A stretch of DNA of 64,000 nt, from assembly GCF_019599275.1 (NCBI RefSeq), contig NZ_JAHZTD010000001.1, positions 1 to 64,000 on the forward strand, in the 5' to 3' direction. Of this stretch, positions 48,912 to 57,766 are shown piece by piece (position 1 is the stretch's first letter; each line of letters begins with the position of its first letter). Source of the stretch: Hymenobacter sp. HSC-4F20 (GTDB lineage Bacteria > Bacteroidota > Bacteroidia > Cytophagales > Hymenobacteraceae). A program made the translations under genes and the position numbers. The notes under the pieces were generated by a model. It made no database searches, had not been told where the DNA came from, and saw only the letters and a list, made by a program, of their open reading frames with translations.

Positions 48912-49532
48912 TTATTGAGTTGCTTTCATACCACCCGGGAGCTTCAGGCCCGCGTTGTAAGAATGCACGTAGTTGACAATATTTTCGGGAGTGACGTTGC
49001 CACTTCGGCAACGGTATTGCAGCTCAGGGTCCTGCTCAAACAAAGCAGCCACCGACTCCGGGTCGCGGGTTTCTTTAGGCAACGAGGGCGCCTTCTCTAC
49101 ATTCAGCACCACATACGCGGAGGTGCCTTGCCGACGCAGAACCGGCAGCACAACATAGCTGACGTAATTACCGGCCTGAAAAGTATAATGGTAGGCGTAA
49201 AGCTCAACAGGCCCCTTCTCGACTACTTCCAAAAAGACAGGATCGGGGCGCCGACGGTCAAAAACCGCCTTAAAGGGGAAGTTATCTTCCCGGACGTACG
49301 CATGTCCGGCCAGTTGAAATTCCTGAACGCGGTCCGGCTCATATTTTATCGAGCCACTTTCGCTTTTAACAATCAATTTGGCCGGTCCCCACGCCCCAGC
49401 TTCTTTATAGGAAAGCATTCCTTTACCGGTGGTGCCGTCGGTGAGGGTAAAGGTGCCGGGCTGGAAGCGTTGAGCATGTGCTTTGACAAATAATCCTACG
49501 CTAAGCAGAAGAATACAAAATGCCTCTTTCAT
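48912..49532 (-). CDS. Secreted protein of unknown function
   Basis: A 206-aa protein with a clear signal peptide (about 1-20, MKEAFCILLLSVGLFVKAHA). The mature part begins QRFQPGTFTLTDGTTGKGML and has a beta-rich feel, like small Bacteroidetes periplasmic proteins. A short Cys pair (YRCRSG) lies near residue 176. No family recognised. It sits 7 bases upstream of trpS and 9 bases after the transporter gene, so all three may form one transcript. Codon use is slightly more AT-rich than trpS. Confidence 0.75.
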   Translation of the reverse strand: MKEAFCILLLSVGLFVKAHAQRFQPGTFTLTDGTTGKGMLSYKEAGAWGPAKLIVKSESGSIKYEPDRVQEFQLAGHAYVREDNFPFKAVFDRRRPDPVFLEVVEKGPVELYAYHYTFQAGNYVSYVVLPVLRRQGTSAYVVLNVEKAPSLPKETRDPESVAALFEQDPELQYRCRSGNVTPENIVNYVHSYNAGLKLPGGMKATQ

Positions 49533-49541
49533 GAATTTAAT

Positions 49542-50291
49542 CTATACGCTAACATCAGCCGCGGCTTCCTGCTGCAGCTCCACGGTTTCATCCTTACCCA
49601 AATACCGATCAATGAGGTAGTGGGCCAGATAGAGCAGGGGCGTGAGCAGAATGGCCGCCGCGAATTTATACCAGTAGTTGGTGTTTGCTACGCTCAGCAC
49701 TTGGTCAAAGGTCCAGTTGCCGAACACGTAGAAGGCCACGAACAAGACCACAAAGGAATCGACGAGCTGGGAAATGAGCGTGGAGCCGGTGGCGCGCAGC
49801 CACACGTAGCGCCCGCCCGCTACCCGCCGCAGCCACTGAAACACCGAGGCATCCAGTAGCTGCCCGATGATAAAGGCCGTAATCGAGCCGATAATAATGC
49901 CGAGTCCTTGGCGGAAAATGCTTTGGTAGGCAAACTCAATGTTGAACGGCCGGCCGGCTGCGTCTTTGCTGTTGACATCAAGCCAGAACTGAGCCGGGGG
50001 CAGCTTGGTAGTGGCCAGAATCACGAGAAACGCATATAAAATCAGCCCTACCGTCAGGAAGCTTATGCGCAGTACGCCCGCCCGGCCAAAGTACTCGTTG
50101 ATGATATCGGTAGTGATGAACACCACGGGCCAGATGATGACGCCCGCCGTCAGGTTACCCGGCAACCCCAGCAGGGCATCAACTGAAAAAATCTTGACGC
50201 CAATAATTTCGGCCAGCAGCGCATTCACGATAAAAATACCGCTGAGCACAAGGTAAAGCTGCTGTTTTTTGTGCGTAAACGACTGCGCCAT
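49542..50291 (-). CDS. Queuosine precursor transporter (YhhQ/VUT family)
   Basis: A 249-aa membrane protein with about six helices. It matches the YhhQ family (import of queuosine precursors such as preQ0/preQ1): NALLAEIIGVKIFS, the VFITTDIINEYFGR motif, IIGSITAFIIGQLLDASVF and LISQLVDSFVVLFVAFY. The open frame begins at 50342, but the ATG at 50291 (MAQSFTHKKQ) is the more likely start. The downstream secreted gene is 9 bases away. Confidence 0.9.
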   Translation of the reverse strand: MAQSFTHKKQQLYLVLSGIFIVNALLAEIIGVKIFSVDALLGLPGNLTAGVIIWPVVFITTDIINEYFGRAGVLRISFLTVGLILYAFLVILATTKLPPAQFWLDVNSKDAAGRPFNIEFAYQSIFRQGLGIIIGSITAFIIGQLLDASVFQWLRRVAGGRYVWLRATGSTLISQLVDSFVVLFVAFYVFGNWTFDQVLSVANTNYWYKFAAAILLTPLLYLAHYLIDRYLGKDETVELQQEAAADVSV

Positions 50292-50363
50292 ACAAGCCAG
50301 AAAGGGCGCCGCAACCAGTGAGGCTGCCGGCAACAAATACAATAGTGAGGGCCCGGACCTAGA

Positions 50364-51281
50364 CTACTCCGCAATGCTCGCCGAAAGACCCTCTACGGCC
50401 AGTTCAGTCCACTCGAACATGGTTTTGGCTTCGGCTAGTAGCGGCGCTAAGTCACGGTAGCGGCTGGAGAAGTGGCCGATGAGCAGGCGATGCACCTGAG
50501 CCCGACGGGCAAGTAGTCCCGCCTGGCGGGCCGTGGAGTGGTGGGTTACCAGGGCCCGGTCGCGTAGCTCATCCAGAAATGTAGCTTCGTGATAAAGCAA
50601 ATCGACGCCCCGAATCAGGTCTGCCAGGCTTTCGGTGTAAAGCGTGTCGGAGCAAAAGGCGTAGCTGCGCGCATGCCGGGGCTCTGTGGTAACGTCGGGG
50701 TTGCGCACCAGCAGCTCGCCGTGGGCGTCTACTACGTCCTCGCCCAAGGTAAGAGCGTGAAGCTGATGCGGGGTAAGGCCTGTGGGCAAGAGCTCTGGCA
50801 GGAGCCGCCGGCGCTTAGGCTTCTCCCGGAACAAATAACCGCAGCACGGAATGCGGTGGCGCATGGGCAGCGTATGCACCGTCACGTTTTTATCCTCAAA
50901 CACCAGCTGGTGCTGGGTAGTATCCACGGGGGTGAACTCCAGCTCGAAGCTTAGGTGCGTGAAGGAGTGCCGAAACTGCATGGTCAGCACTTCATCGAGG
51001 CCGGGTGGGCCGAAGAGGCGGAGCGGCTCGGTGCGGCCGTTAAGATGCATGGTGCCCAGCAGGCCGAAAAGCCCGAAAAAATGGTCGCCGTGCAAGTGGC
51101 TGATAAAGATAGTATGGATGCGCTGGTGCCTGATTTTGTACTCCATCAGGCGGTGCTGGGTGCCTTCGCCACAATCAATGAGATATTGCGTGTTACCCAC
51201 GGTCAGGACCTGCGCCGTGTGGTGACGGTCCAGAAACGGCGTGGCCGAGGCGCTTCCCAGTATTTTCAGCTCGAACTCCAA
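50364..51281 (-). CDS. rnz: Ribonuclease Z
   Basis: A 305-aa metallo-beta-lactamase-fold nuclease that trims tRNA 3' ends. The zinc motif is in FISHLHGDHFFGLFGLL (HxHxDH, about residues 61-66). Further ligands are in HRIPCCGY, CSDTLYTE (Asp) and IGHFSSRY. It starts MEFELKILGSASATP, typical for RNase Z. It has the short-form length. A STAS protein gene lies upstream in the same direction with a repeat between. Confidence 0.95.
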   Translation of the reverse strand: MEFELKILGSASATPFLDRHHTAQVLTVGNTQYLIDCGEGTQHRLMEYKIRHQRIHTIFISHLHGDHFFGLFGLLGTMHLNGRTEPLRLFGPPGLDEVLTMQFRHSFTHLSFELEFTPVDTTQHQLVFEDKNVTVHTLPMRHRIPCCGYLFREKPKRRRLLPELLPTGLTPHQLHALTLGEDVVDAHGELLVRNPDVTTEPRHARSYAFCSDTLYTESLADLIRGVDLLYHEATFLDELRDRALVTHHSTARQAGLLARRAQVHRLLIGHFSSRYRDLAPLLAEAKTMFEWTELAVEGLSASIAE

Positions 51282-51285
51282 AATC

Positions 51286-51441
51286 AGCTATTGGCTATCA
51301 GCTGCTGGCTATCAGCCGGGTTAATGAAAGAATAACAGCGGGAGGTAGCCCAGACGAGCTACCGGCTGCCGTAAATGAAAAGCTGCTGGCTAGTAGCCGT
51401 TAGCCCGAAAACTAACAGCTAACAGCCAACAGCCAATAGCT
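51286..51441. repeat. Inverted repeat with iterated arms between rnz and the STAS gene
   Basis: AGCTATTGGCT (51286-51296) pairs with AGCCAATAGCT (51431-51441). Near-copies of a CAGC-TGGCTAT unit run beside the left arm and of AACAGC-CAACAGCC beside the right. It is of the same type as those at 33288 and 35075 but with a different unit. The 169-base gap holds nothing else. Confidence 0.55.
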
Positions 51442-51450
51442 ACAAAAAAT

Positions 51451-51825
51451 CTATTCTTTGCTGGTCAGGTCCCGCTCAATGGCGTGTAGAAATATCCGGT
51501 CGATGCCTTCTTCCACGGTAGGCAGAATGTGCAGCACCGACTCCAGCTTGGAAATAGTGATAAGTTTCATGACGTGGTCCTGCAGGCCTGTCAGTACCAA
51601 CAACCCCCCGGTAGAATTGCACAAGCGGTTGGCAATCAGAATAGAGCTGAGCCCGGACGAGTCAGTGTACTTCACGTTATTCAGGTCCAGAATCAGGTTG
51701 TTAATGCCCTCGGCATTCAGCTTCACGAACTCCGATTTCAGATCCGGCGCGACGGTCGTGTCGAGCTTTTTCTCGTCAATCGTGATAATCGTGTAGGTCT
51801 CTTTTTTATCTATTGAGTACTTCAT
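51451..51825 (-). CDS. STAS-domain protein (anti-sigma-factor antagonist-like)
   Basis: A 124-aa single STAS domain: TIITIDEKKLDTTVAPDLKSEF, the typical LILDLNNVKYTDSSGLSSIL with the phosphorylatable serine motif (DSSG, about residue 57), and a final helix region. STAS antagonists such as SpoIIAA bind anti-sigma kinases; here the partner is unknown. It is followed by rnz. TACCTTCG lies 32 bases before the ATG. Confidence 0.92.
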   Translation of the reverse strand: MKYSIDKKETYTIITIDEKKLDTTVAPDLKSEFVKLNAEGINNLILDLNNVKYTDSSGLSSILIANRLCNSTGGLLVLTGLQDHVMKLITISKLESVLHILPTVEEGIDRIFLHAIERDLTSKE

Positions 51826-51856
51826 ACCGCAGGTCGTTCGGTGGTTATGGGAGTTG

Positions 51857-51864
51857 CGAAGGTA
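51857..51864 (-). promoter_or_regulatory. -7 box TACCTTCG of the STAS gene
   Basis: TACCTTCG on the minus strand, 32 bases upstream of the ATG at 51825, as in front of the HAD gene at 24709. Confidence 0.5.
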
Positions 51865-51926
51865 ACAAAAAAACTATTGGGGCGTGAACCGATGATAAAG
51901 GACTTGAAAACTGCGGTTGAGCTGCA

Positions 51927-52772
51927 CTAAGGCTGTTTTTGCGCACTCACCCCGAACGTCAGGGTAGCCCAAGTGCTTTGCCAGTCAAGGGGTTGAGGTA
52001 CCTCCTGGCCAGCCGGCGCGGCTACCATCCGCACTGAGCCGACAAGGTACTCACCCGACCCCGATATACGAAACAGCACCCGGCCGTTTTGGTTACTGCG
52101 AAATGTGCCCAGCAGGGCTGGCGCGGTAGTACCGCGCCGCCATACGCGCACCAACTGCCCGGCTACCGGCCGGCCCTCTGCCAGCACGCGCACCGTCAGG
52201 CTGCTGCCCGCTGGCAGCCGAACCGGATTCTGCTCCGGCACCAGCTCCAAGGGGTGGCCCACTACGCGGGCCCAGGCCCGGGCCGTATCCGGGCCCAGCA
52301 GCGGGCCCACGTGCAGGAGGGTTTTGGCGCACCGGCGGTAGGCCTCGCGACCTGGTTTTTCTGTTTCGCCGTGCTGCTGACGCTGGGCCAGGGCGTACTC
52401 CAGGCCTGCCGCCCGCAGGTAAGCAGTAAATTCCGGGGCCGGCAGGGTTACAAAGGCGTTGGTAGTAGCCAGAGCCACCAGGTGGGTACCCGGCTGCCGA
52501 AGCGTAAGGGTAGTGGCTAGGGTATCGGCGGCGGTAGCCTGGGGAAGCAAGTTGGCGGGCGGCGCGCCCGGAGCATAGTGCACCAGCCCCGCTACCCGGC
52601 TACTCTTGCCCAACCACCGCTGCCCCCGAAACTCTGGCCCCGTCAGGCGGCGCAGGTACACGGCCGCCCCGGGCCCGACAAAAAATCGGGCCGGCTCCAG
52701 CCAGAATTCCTGGGCCCAGGCTGCGCCCGCGCCGGCTAGCAGCAGGCCTAACAGGGCCGCCCACCTTTTCAT
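51927..52772 (-). CDS. DUF4198 domain protein, exported
   Basis: A 281-aa exported protein. The signal peptide is about 1-20 (MKRWAALLGLLLAGAGAAWAQ). The mature start EFWLEPARFFVGPGAAVYL and the later SLTVRVLAEGRPVAGQLVRVW and FRSNQNGRVLFRISGSGEYLV fit DUF4198, a group linked to metal or cofactor uptake in some bacteria. The ATG at 52772 starts the signal peptide; the open frame further up is discounted. It lies 40 bases after the glycogen synthase gene. Confidence 0.8.
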   Translation of the reverse strand: MKRWAALLGLLLAGAGAAWAQEFWLEPARFFVGPGAAVYLRRLTGPEFRGQRWLGKSSRVAGLVHYAPGAPPANLLPQATAADTLATTLTLRQPGTHLVALATTNAFVTLPAPEFTAYLRAAGLEYALAQRQQHGETEKPGREAYRRCAKTLLHVGPLLGPDTARAWARVVGHPLELVPEQNPVRLPAGSSLTVRVLAEGRPVAGQLVRVWRRGTTAPALLGTFRSNQNGRVLFRISGSGEYLVGSVRMVAAPAGQEVPQPLDWQSTWATLTFGVSAQKQP

Positions 52773-52812
52773 GCCGGCCCGCACTAGCTTACGGCAGTAA
52801 TACGCCTGGACA

Positions 52813-54651
52813 CTACTGCCGTTCCAGGGCCAGTTGGTAGGCCCGGTCATAGTGCACGCGCAGGTTTTTCCAGTCGAACAGCTCAGCGGAGCTTTCCACG
52901 TTGTTACGCTGCATGATTCGCTCGCGGCGGTTGAGCTGTACGAACTGCCAGAGCATGTTGGTTAGCTCCTCGGCGGCTTCGTCGAAGCTTTTTTCCTGGC
53001 GCTGTACCACAAAAATGCCTTTGTCCTCGTGCTGAGGTACGGTTTGCATTACGTAGTCGCCGAAGCCGGAGAGGTCAGAGGTAATGGCCGGCACGCCCCG
53101 GGCCACACATTCCAGCGGGGTATAGCCCCAGGGCTCGTAGTAGCTCGGGAAAATACCCAGGTGGCAGCCCCGCACGAACTGCCCGTACTCCATGCCGAAC
53201 AGGGGCGAGGTCGGCGACACAAAATCCGGGTGGTACACGATTTTCACCCGGTCGTGGCGGTTATTAACCAAGTTGGCCCGGCGCACGAAGTTCAGGATGT
53301 CGTCGTTCTGGTCATCCACCAGGTTGTGGGTGATGACGGAAGGTAGGGCCGTGGTTTTCCAGCTTTGCAGGGTGCGGCGGTAGCGCAGCTTCCAGTAATC
53401 GTCCACCAAGGCATCCAGGTCGGGCAGGCGGTGGTCGGTGCTGGCGGAGGCGGCGTAGAACAGCCGTTCGCCTACCTGGCGCTCAATGGCCTCGCAGGTA
53501 GCCTGCACCTCATCCAGAATAGCACGACTCTGCAGAATCTGGGGGTTGATGCTGGTGAAGGGCCGCTTGGTGATAAAGAACATCACCACGGTGCCCTCCA
53601 GGCCGCTCTGCTGCAGGCGGTAGTTCAGGCGGGCCAGGGCTTCCAAAGTCAGGTCGAAGCCCTTATTGTGGTACTCGTAGCGGCCGCTCGTGAACAGGTA
53701 CAGCGTGTTATCCAGATCAAAAGAATAGCTCTGGAAAAAGTGCGCCATCACGAACTCGTGAATCTTGGTCTTGTACTGCTGGTGCAGGTTCTGGAACTCG
53801 TGCAGGGCCACAAACCGCTCGATGTTGAGGCCGTTGGGCAGCACCGCGTCCGGAATCCGGTCCAGCAGGTAAATGCACTCCCGGACTGTCAGCTCACTAA
53901 CCGTCGTGAACACGTGGGCACCGTGGGCGGCAGCGCGTTCCATGGTCACGGCCGGCTCAATGTTGAAGTGGCGCGCCTCCGCCTGCCACTCCACCTGCAT
54001 GAGGTGGTCGTAGAAGTTGGGGTCGTTCATGGCCAGGTAGCGGCCCAGCAGGGTGGCATGGGTGGTAAACACCAGGTGCAGGGGTACCTGGTCGCGGCGC
54101 AGGGCCGGAATAGCTACCCCCGTCATCCACTCGTGGAAGTGGGCTACCAGGCGTTTGGGCGGCACTACCTCGGCAGCCAGAATCTCCAGAAATGTTTTGG
54201 CCAGGTCGCCGAAAGCCACTACCTGATGCAGTAGGTCGTCGTTATCGGGGGTAGGAATGTGGTGGTGGTGCCAGAGGTCAGATTTGATCTGTCCCAACCG
54301 CGGATAGGCTTGGTAAGGGTTAATCAACACCACGCGGGGCCGGCCCGTCACGAGCCAGATGCCCATGCACACGTCGTAGCCCTGCTGGCGCATCTGGCGT
54401 ACGGCACCGGCAAACGGGTCCGTAAGGGCGGCCAGCTGCTGGTCGTCGTAGGGCTCGAACTCCCCCTGGGCTTGCTGAGCGAAATACGGCCCCAGCAGGC
54501 AGTATCGGTCGTCCCAGCCTTGCACGGTGGCGGGCACTTTGCTGCGGATAACGGTGTAAATGCCACCAACCTGATTGCAGACTTCCCAGGCGACTTCCAC
54601 CAGCAGGGCGTCCGGGGCAATAGGTTCAGGAGTAGGAAGTGGGGCTTGCAT
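52813..54651 (-). CDS. Glycogen synthase of the GT3 (animal/fungal-like) type
   Basis: A 612-aa enzyme that extends alpha-1,4-glucan from UDP- or ADP-glucose. It matches GT3 rather than the usual bacterial GlgA (GT5): LLVEVAWEVCNQVGGIYTVIRSK at the N-terminus, AHFHEWMTGVAIPALR, and the donor-site GIFPSYYEPWGYTPLECVARGVPAITSDLSGFG near residue 515. It is shorter than the vertebrate enzyme (about 700) and lacks the phosphorylated tails. It sits next to a GH13 enzyme gene, together forming a glycogen pair. A TATCTTGC box lies 25 bases before the ATG. Confidence 0.93.
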   Translation of the reverse strand: MQAPLPTPEPIAPDALLVEVAWEVCNQVGGIYTVIRSKVPATVQGWDDRYCLLGPYFAQQAQGEFEPYDDQQLAALTDPFAGAVRQMRQQGYDVCMGIWLVTGRPRVVLINPYQAYPRLGQIKSDLWHHHHIPTPDNDDLLHQVVAFGDLAKTFLEILAAEVVPPKRLVAHFHEWMTGVAIPALRRDQVPLHLVFTTHATLLGRYLAMNDPNFYDHLMQVEWQAEARHFNIEPAVTMERAAAHGAHVFTTVSELTVRECIYLLDRIPDAVLPNGLNIERFVALHEFQNLHQQYKTKIHEFVMAHFFQSYSFDLDNTLYLFTSGRYEYHNKGFDLTLEALARLNYRLQQSGLEGTVVMFFITKRPFTSINPQILQSRAILDEVQATCEAIERQVGERLFYAASASTDHRLPDLDALVDDYWKLRYRRTLQSWKTTALPSVITHNLVDDQNDDILNFVRRANLVNNRHDRVKIVYHPDFVSPTSPLFGMEYGQFVRGCHLGIFPSYYEPWGYTPLECVARGVPAITSDLSGFGDYVMQTVPQHEDKGIFVVQRQEKSFDEAAEELTNMLWQFVQLNRRERIMQRNNVESSAELFDWKNLRVHYDRAYQLALERQ

Positions 54652-54675
54652 AGAGTGGGAATTGGGCGAGAGAGG

Positions 54676-54683
54676 GCAAGATA
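54676..54683 (-). promoter_or_regulatory. TATCTTGC -7 box of the glycogen synthase gene
   Basis: TATCTTGC on the minus strand, 25 bases before the ATG at 54651. Confidence 0.5.
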
Positions 54684-54734
54684 GGTTTCTGGCCGTGTTT
54701 GGCTAGTGTATTCCTACGGGGGAGGAAAAAAAAT

Positions 54735-54790
54735 GTGGGGTTTCGCCCCGCAATATGCCCCGGCGGGCACATCAGGTGGCGAAACCCCAC
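54735..54790 (-). terminator. Terminator after the GH13 gene
   Basis: GTGGGGTTTCGCC (54735-54747) pairs with GGCGAAACCCCAC (54778-54790); a smaller TGCCC/GGGCA hairpin sits in the loop. A9 on the plus strand gives a T-run downstream in the minus direction. Confidence 0.85.
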
Positions 54791-54819
54791 GGCAGCTATT
54801 TGGCCACAGACCCGGGCCG

Positions 54820-56637
54820 CTAGTCGGGCTCCTGCGAAATAATTAGCACGGAGTACGGAGCCAGCCCAAAGGAACCGTGGAAGGGTTGGTCGTCATAAAC
54901 GCCCTCCTCGGCCTCGGTATCCACGCTTTCAAAGTTGCCGAACTCTTGGTCGTAGCCCTCCCAATCGGAGTTGAAGCGCACGCGCCACGCCCCGGCGCGG
55001 GGCAGCCCAATGGTGTAGGCCGGGTGGCTACGGTCGGCGAAGTTGCAGAGCACGAGGGTAGTGTCGCCGGGGCCGCCCTGGTCGCGGCGGAGGTAGGCCA
55101 GGATTTTGTCTTCGTTGTTGATGTGAAACACCTCCACGCTCTGACCCAGCAGGCCCCGGGTATAGCCGCTGCGGTTGCGCCGCAGCCGGATCAGGTCGCG
55201 GTAGAGATGCACCAGGCCGGCGTGGGTGTCGGCGCGGCTCCAGTCCAAGGGCTGATCGTCGGAGAAGGAGCCGTCGGCCAGCATGGTCTGGCCCTGGAAA
55301 ATCATGGGGATGCCGGGGGCCGTGAACACCAGTGCCGCACCCAGGGTTGAGCGTTTTTTCGGGTACCAGGAGGCGGCGTTGCCGGGCATGATTTCCTCGG
55401 TCACGCGGGCTTTGCCGTTGGCTACCTCATCATGCGACTCAGTGTAAATAACCCGCTGGAAAGCGTCGCCGTTGTAGACCTTCCGCACGGCCTCGGCCAC
55501 GGCTTCCATGTTCCGGTCGGCATCCTCGGGGGTAGTCAGGGCGTCGCGTACGGGGTATACAAAGCCGGCATCCCACTGAGCCGAGAAGCCCTGTCCGTCT
55601 TCCTCCGGGGCCCGGGTGATGTACTCATTGCCCAGCAGGTCTTCGGCAATAGTGATTTTCCAGGGCATGGTTGAGCGGATTTCCTCGTTAATCCAGCGCA
55701 TCAGGCTCCAGCCCTCGGGCAGGTCGCGGGAGGCGTCGGTGGTGCCATCCACGTTGCGGATGTGGGCAATGGCGTCGCAGCGCAGGCCATCCACGCGGTA
55801 TTCTTCCAGCCACATCAAGGCATTGTCGCGGATGTAGCGGCGCACGGCGTCGCGGCCGTAGTCGGGGCGGTTGTGGCCCCAGGGGGTTTCGGCGCGCCAG
55901 TCGTTGTAGAAGTAGATGCCGCCCCCGTCGTTTTCACTCCAGCCGTCAAACTGCCACAGGTCCAGGTCGCCGGGGCCAAAGTGGTTGTAGACTACGTCCA
56001 GAATTACGGCAATGCCGCGGCAGTGGGCTGCCTTGATGAATTCCTTGAAGGCCACAGCTCCGCCGTAATCGGTTTCAATGGCGAAGGGGTGGGCCGGGTT
56101 GTAGCCCCAGGAGAGGCTGCCGGGAAACTCCGTGGCCGGCATAATCTCCACGGCGTTGATGCCCAAGTCCATTAAGTAATCCAGCTTTTCGATGGCATCA
56201 TAAAAGGTGCCAGGTCGGGTAGGGTCGGGGGCATGAAAAGTACCCACGTGCAGCTCATAAATCACCAGCTCGTTCCAGGCGGGCATCTGAAACGCATCGT
56301 CTTCCCAGTCGAAGGTGGGGTCTGGCACCACGGAGTTCCCGGCCGAGTGGGTGACTTCGCGGGCGTAGGGGTCGTTGCGCTGCAGCGTGCCGCTGGGGGT
56401 AGTCAGGTGAAATTTGTACTCAGTGCCGGGCGTCAGGTCAGCGAAATCGGCGACCCAGTAGCCATCGGCTTCGTGGGTGAGCGGGTGGGTAGTAGCGTCC
56501 CATTCGTTGAAGGGGCCTACCAGGGCTACGGCCGTGGCCGCAGGAGCCCAGACGCGAAAAGTGGTGCCTTGCTCGTGCGGCAGGGCGCCCATGCCGGCTT
56601 GCAGCACGGGGGCGGAGAGAGAATCAGTTTCAGGCAT
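54820..56637 (-). CDS. GH13 alpha-glucan enzyme with CBM48 (branching enzyme/amylase-like)
   Basis: A 605-aa enzyme. An N-terminal CBM48/early-set domain (about 10-105: TTFRVWAPAATAVALVGPFNEWD) precedes a GH13 barrel with region I DVVYNHFGPGD, region II GLRCDAIAHI (nucleophile Asp), region III TIAEDL (acid Glu) and region IV ESHDEV, then a C-terminal beta domain. The layout is that of branching enzymes and maltooligosyl-trehalose hydrolases. Its place next to glycogen synthase favours branching. The ATG at 56637 is chosen; the frame runs open to 56673. Confidence 0.88.
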   Translation of the reverse strand: MPETDSLSAPVLQAGMGALPHEQGTTFRVWAPAATAVALVGPFNEWDATTHPLTHEADGYWVADFADLTPGTEYKFHLTTPSGTLQRNDPYAREVTHSAGNSVVPDPTFDWEDDAFQMPAWNELVIYELHVGTFHAPDPTRPGTFYDAIEKLDYLMDLGINAVEIMPATEFPGSLSWGYNPAHPFAIETDYGGAVAFKEFIKAAHCRGIAVILDVVYNHFGPGDLDLWQFDGWSENDGGGIYFYNDWRAETPWGHNRPDYGRDAVRRYIRDNALMWLEEYRVDGLRCDAIAHIRNVDGTTDASRDLPEGWSLMRWINEEIRSTMPWKITIAEDLLGNEYITRAPEEDGQGFSAQWDAGFVYPVRDALTTPEDADRNMEAVAEAVRKVYNGDAFQRVIYTESHDEVANGKARVTEEIMPGNAASWYPKKRSTLGAALVFTAPGIPMIFQGQTMLADGSFSDDQPLDWSRADTHAGLVHLYRDLIRLRRNRSGYTRGLLGQSVEVFHINNEDKILAYLRRDQGGPGDTTLVLCNFADRSHPAYTIGLPRAGAWRVRFNSDWEGYDQEFGNFESVDTEAEEGVYDDQPFHGSFGLAPYSVLIISQEPD

Positions 56638-56969
56638 AGGTTGTCGAAAAGAATGAGCCGGGAAGCTCAACAACCGCTCATACTGCCTGCGCTACCGTTA
56701 GGTTATAAGCAGAAGAGTAATGGCCTGAAGGTGAAGAAGTTCATTAGGGGTTGCCAGTAAAGAAGCGGCAGCCGCTTCGGCTAGAGCAGCCTGGACTCGG
56801 CCGCTCAGAGTATGCGCCGGCCCAACGCTAACTCTAGCTGCCAAGCACTGACCGTAGTCAGCCAACGTACCGGAGCAGCCGGCTGCTTCCCAGCCGCGGC
56901 CAGGCCGCAGGGCTCCGCAAGAAAGACTGCCTGGTGCGGCGGAAGCACCGCCCGGCGCGGTATAGGCGC
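56638..56969. other. Non-coding stretch between the GH13 and DUF421 genes
   Basis: A 332-base stretch with no supported gene. It has small GC-rich inverted pairs (GAAGCGG with CCGCTTC at 56763-56779; CCGCCCGGCGCGG near 56949), which may be part of a terminator of the DUF421 gene. No clean -7 box is visible for the GH13 gene. Confidence 0.5.
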
Positions 56970-57674
56970 TTAAGCCGGAGCCGAGGTGACGGCCTGGGTC
57001 CAGCGGTTTTGCTGGCAGCGGGAGCAGGGTTGAGTGGGCTTGACAGGGGTATTCCGGGCTAGGTTACCGCAGCGCAGGCAGGCAAAGGTGCCCGGGGCTT
57101 TCGGCTGCTGAGCAATGTACTCCTCATCCCAGTCTGGAATGAGGGTGATGCCGGGCTGGGGCGGGTCCTGGGGTAGAAGCGTGAAGTCGCCGTTGGCTTC
57201 CATGTACAGCCGTTTTACCTGGCCTAGCTGGTCGATGCCTTCCGACCGTAGCTGCGCAAAAATCCGCTCCTGGGGCAGTACTACCTCCTCCATTTTATCG
57301 AGGTTCAGACAGCCGTCTTCCACTATAATGCCCAGGTCATCCTGGGAAGCCTGCTCAAACTTCTTGCTGCGAAACGCTTGGCGGGCAATCAGCCGCTGGC
57401 CCAGCACAATAAGGATAGCCACGCACACGGGGGGAGCCAGGCCCCGATCGGGCGCCTGAATGGATACGCCGATGGCCGCGGCCAGCGACACCAGCGCGGC
57501 CATTTCGTTGCGACTGAGCTGGGCGCCCATGCGCTTGCCCATCAGGCGCATGGCGAGCAGCAGCACGGCGTAGAGAACAACGCCTCGCAGCAGCGTTTCC
57601 AGCAGAAAGCTCCAGGGTACCTCGCCTAGCAGCATCCGCAGGGGCTCAAACAAGTGAAATTCTTCAGGCTTCAT
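56970..57674 (-). CDS. DUF421 (YetF-type) membrane protein with C-terminal zinc ribbon
   Basis: A 234-aa protein. Three N-terminal membrane helices include the DUF421 motif MRLMGKRMGAQLSRNEMAALV (about 45). A cytoplasmic part follows with LRSEGIDQLGQVKRLYMEANG. The tail has CLRCGNLA and CSRCQQNRW, a CxxC-CxxC zinc ribbon that is not part of typical DUF421. The neighbour at 57767 has the same build, so the two arose by duplication. Function unknown; YetF/YdfS-type proteins are spore and membrane proteins elsewhere. The ATG at 57674 is chosen. Confidence 0.85.
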   Translation of the reverse strand: MKPEEFHLFEPLRMLLGEVPWSFLLETLLRGVVLYAVLLLAMRLMGKRMGAQLSRNEMAALVSLAAAIGVSIQAPDRGLAPPVCVAILIVLGQRLIARQAFRSKKFEQASQDDLGIIVEDGCLNLDKMEEVVLPQERIFAQLRSEGIDQLGQVKRLYMEANGDFTLLPQDPPQPGITLIPDWDEEYIAQQPKAPGTFACLRCGNLARNTPVKPTQPCSRCQQNRWTQAVTSAPA

Positions 57675-57766
57675 AACACACAAATCAAGACATGGCAACG
57701 GTGAAAAACCAGGCGGCTACCTGGTTGCGCAGAAGCGGCAAAACGGAAGGCGCCACGGGCGCAGAG

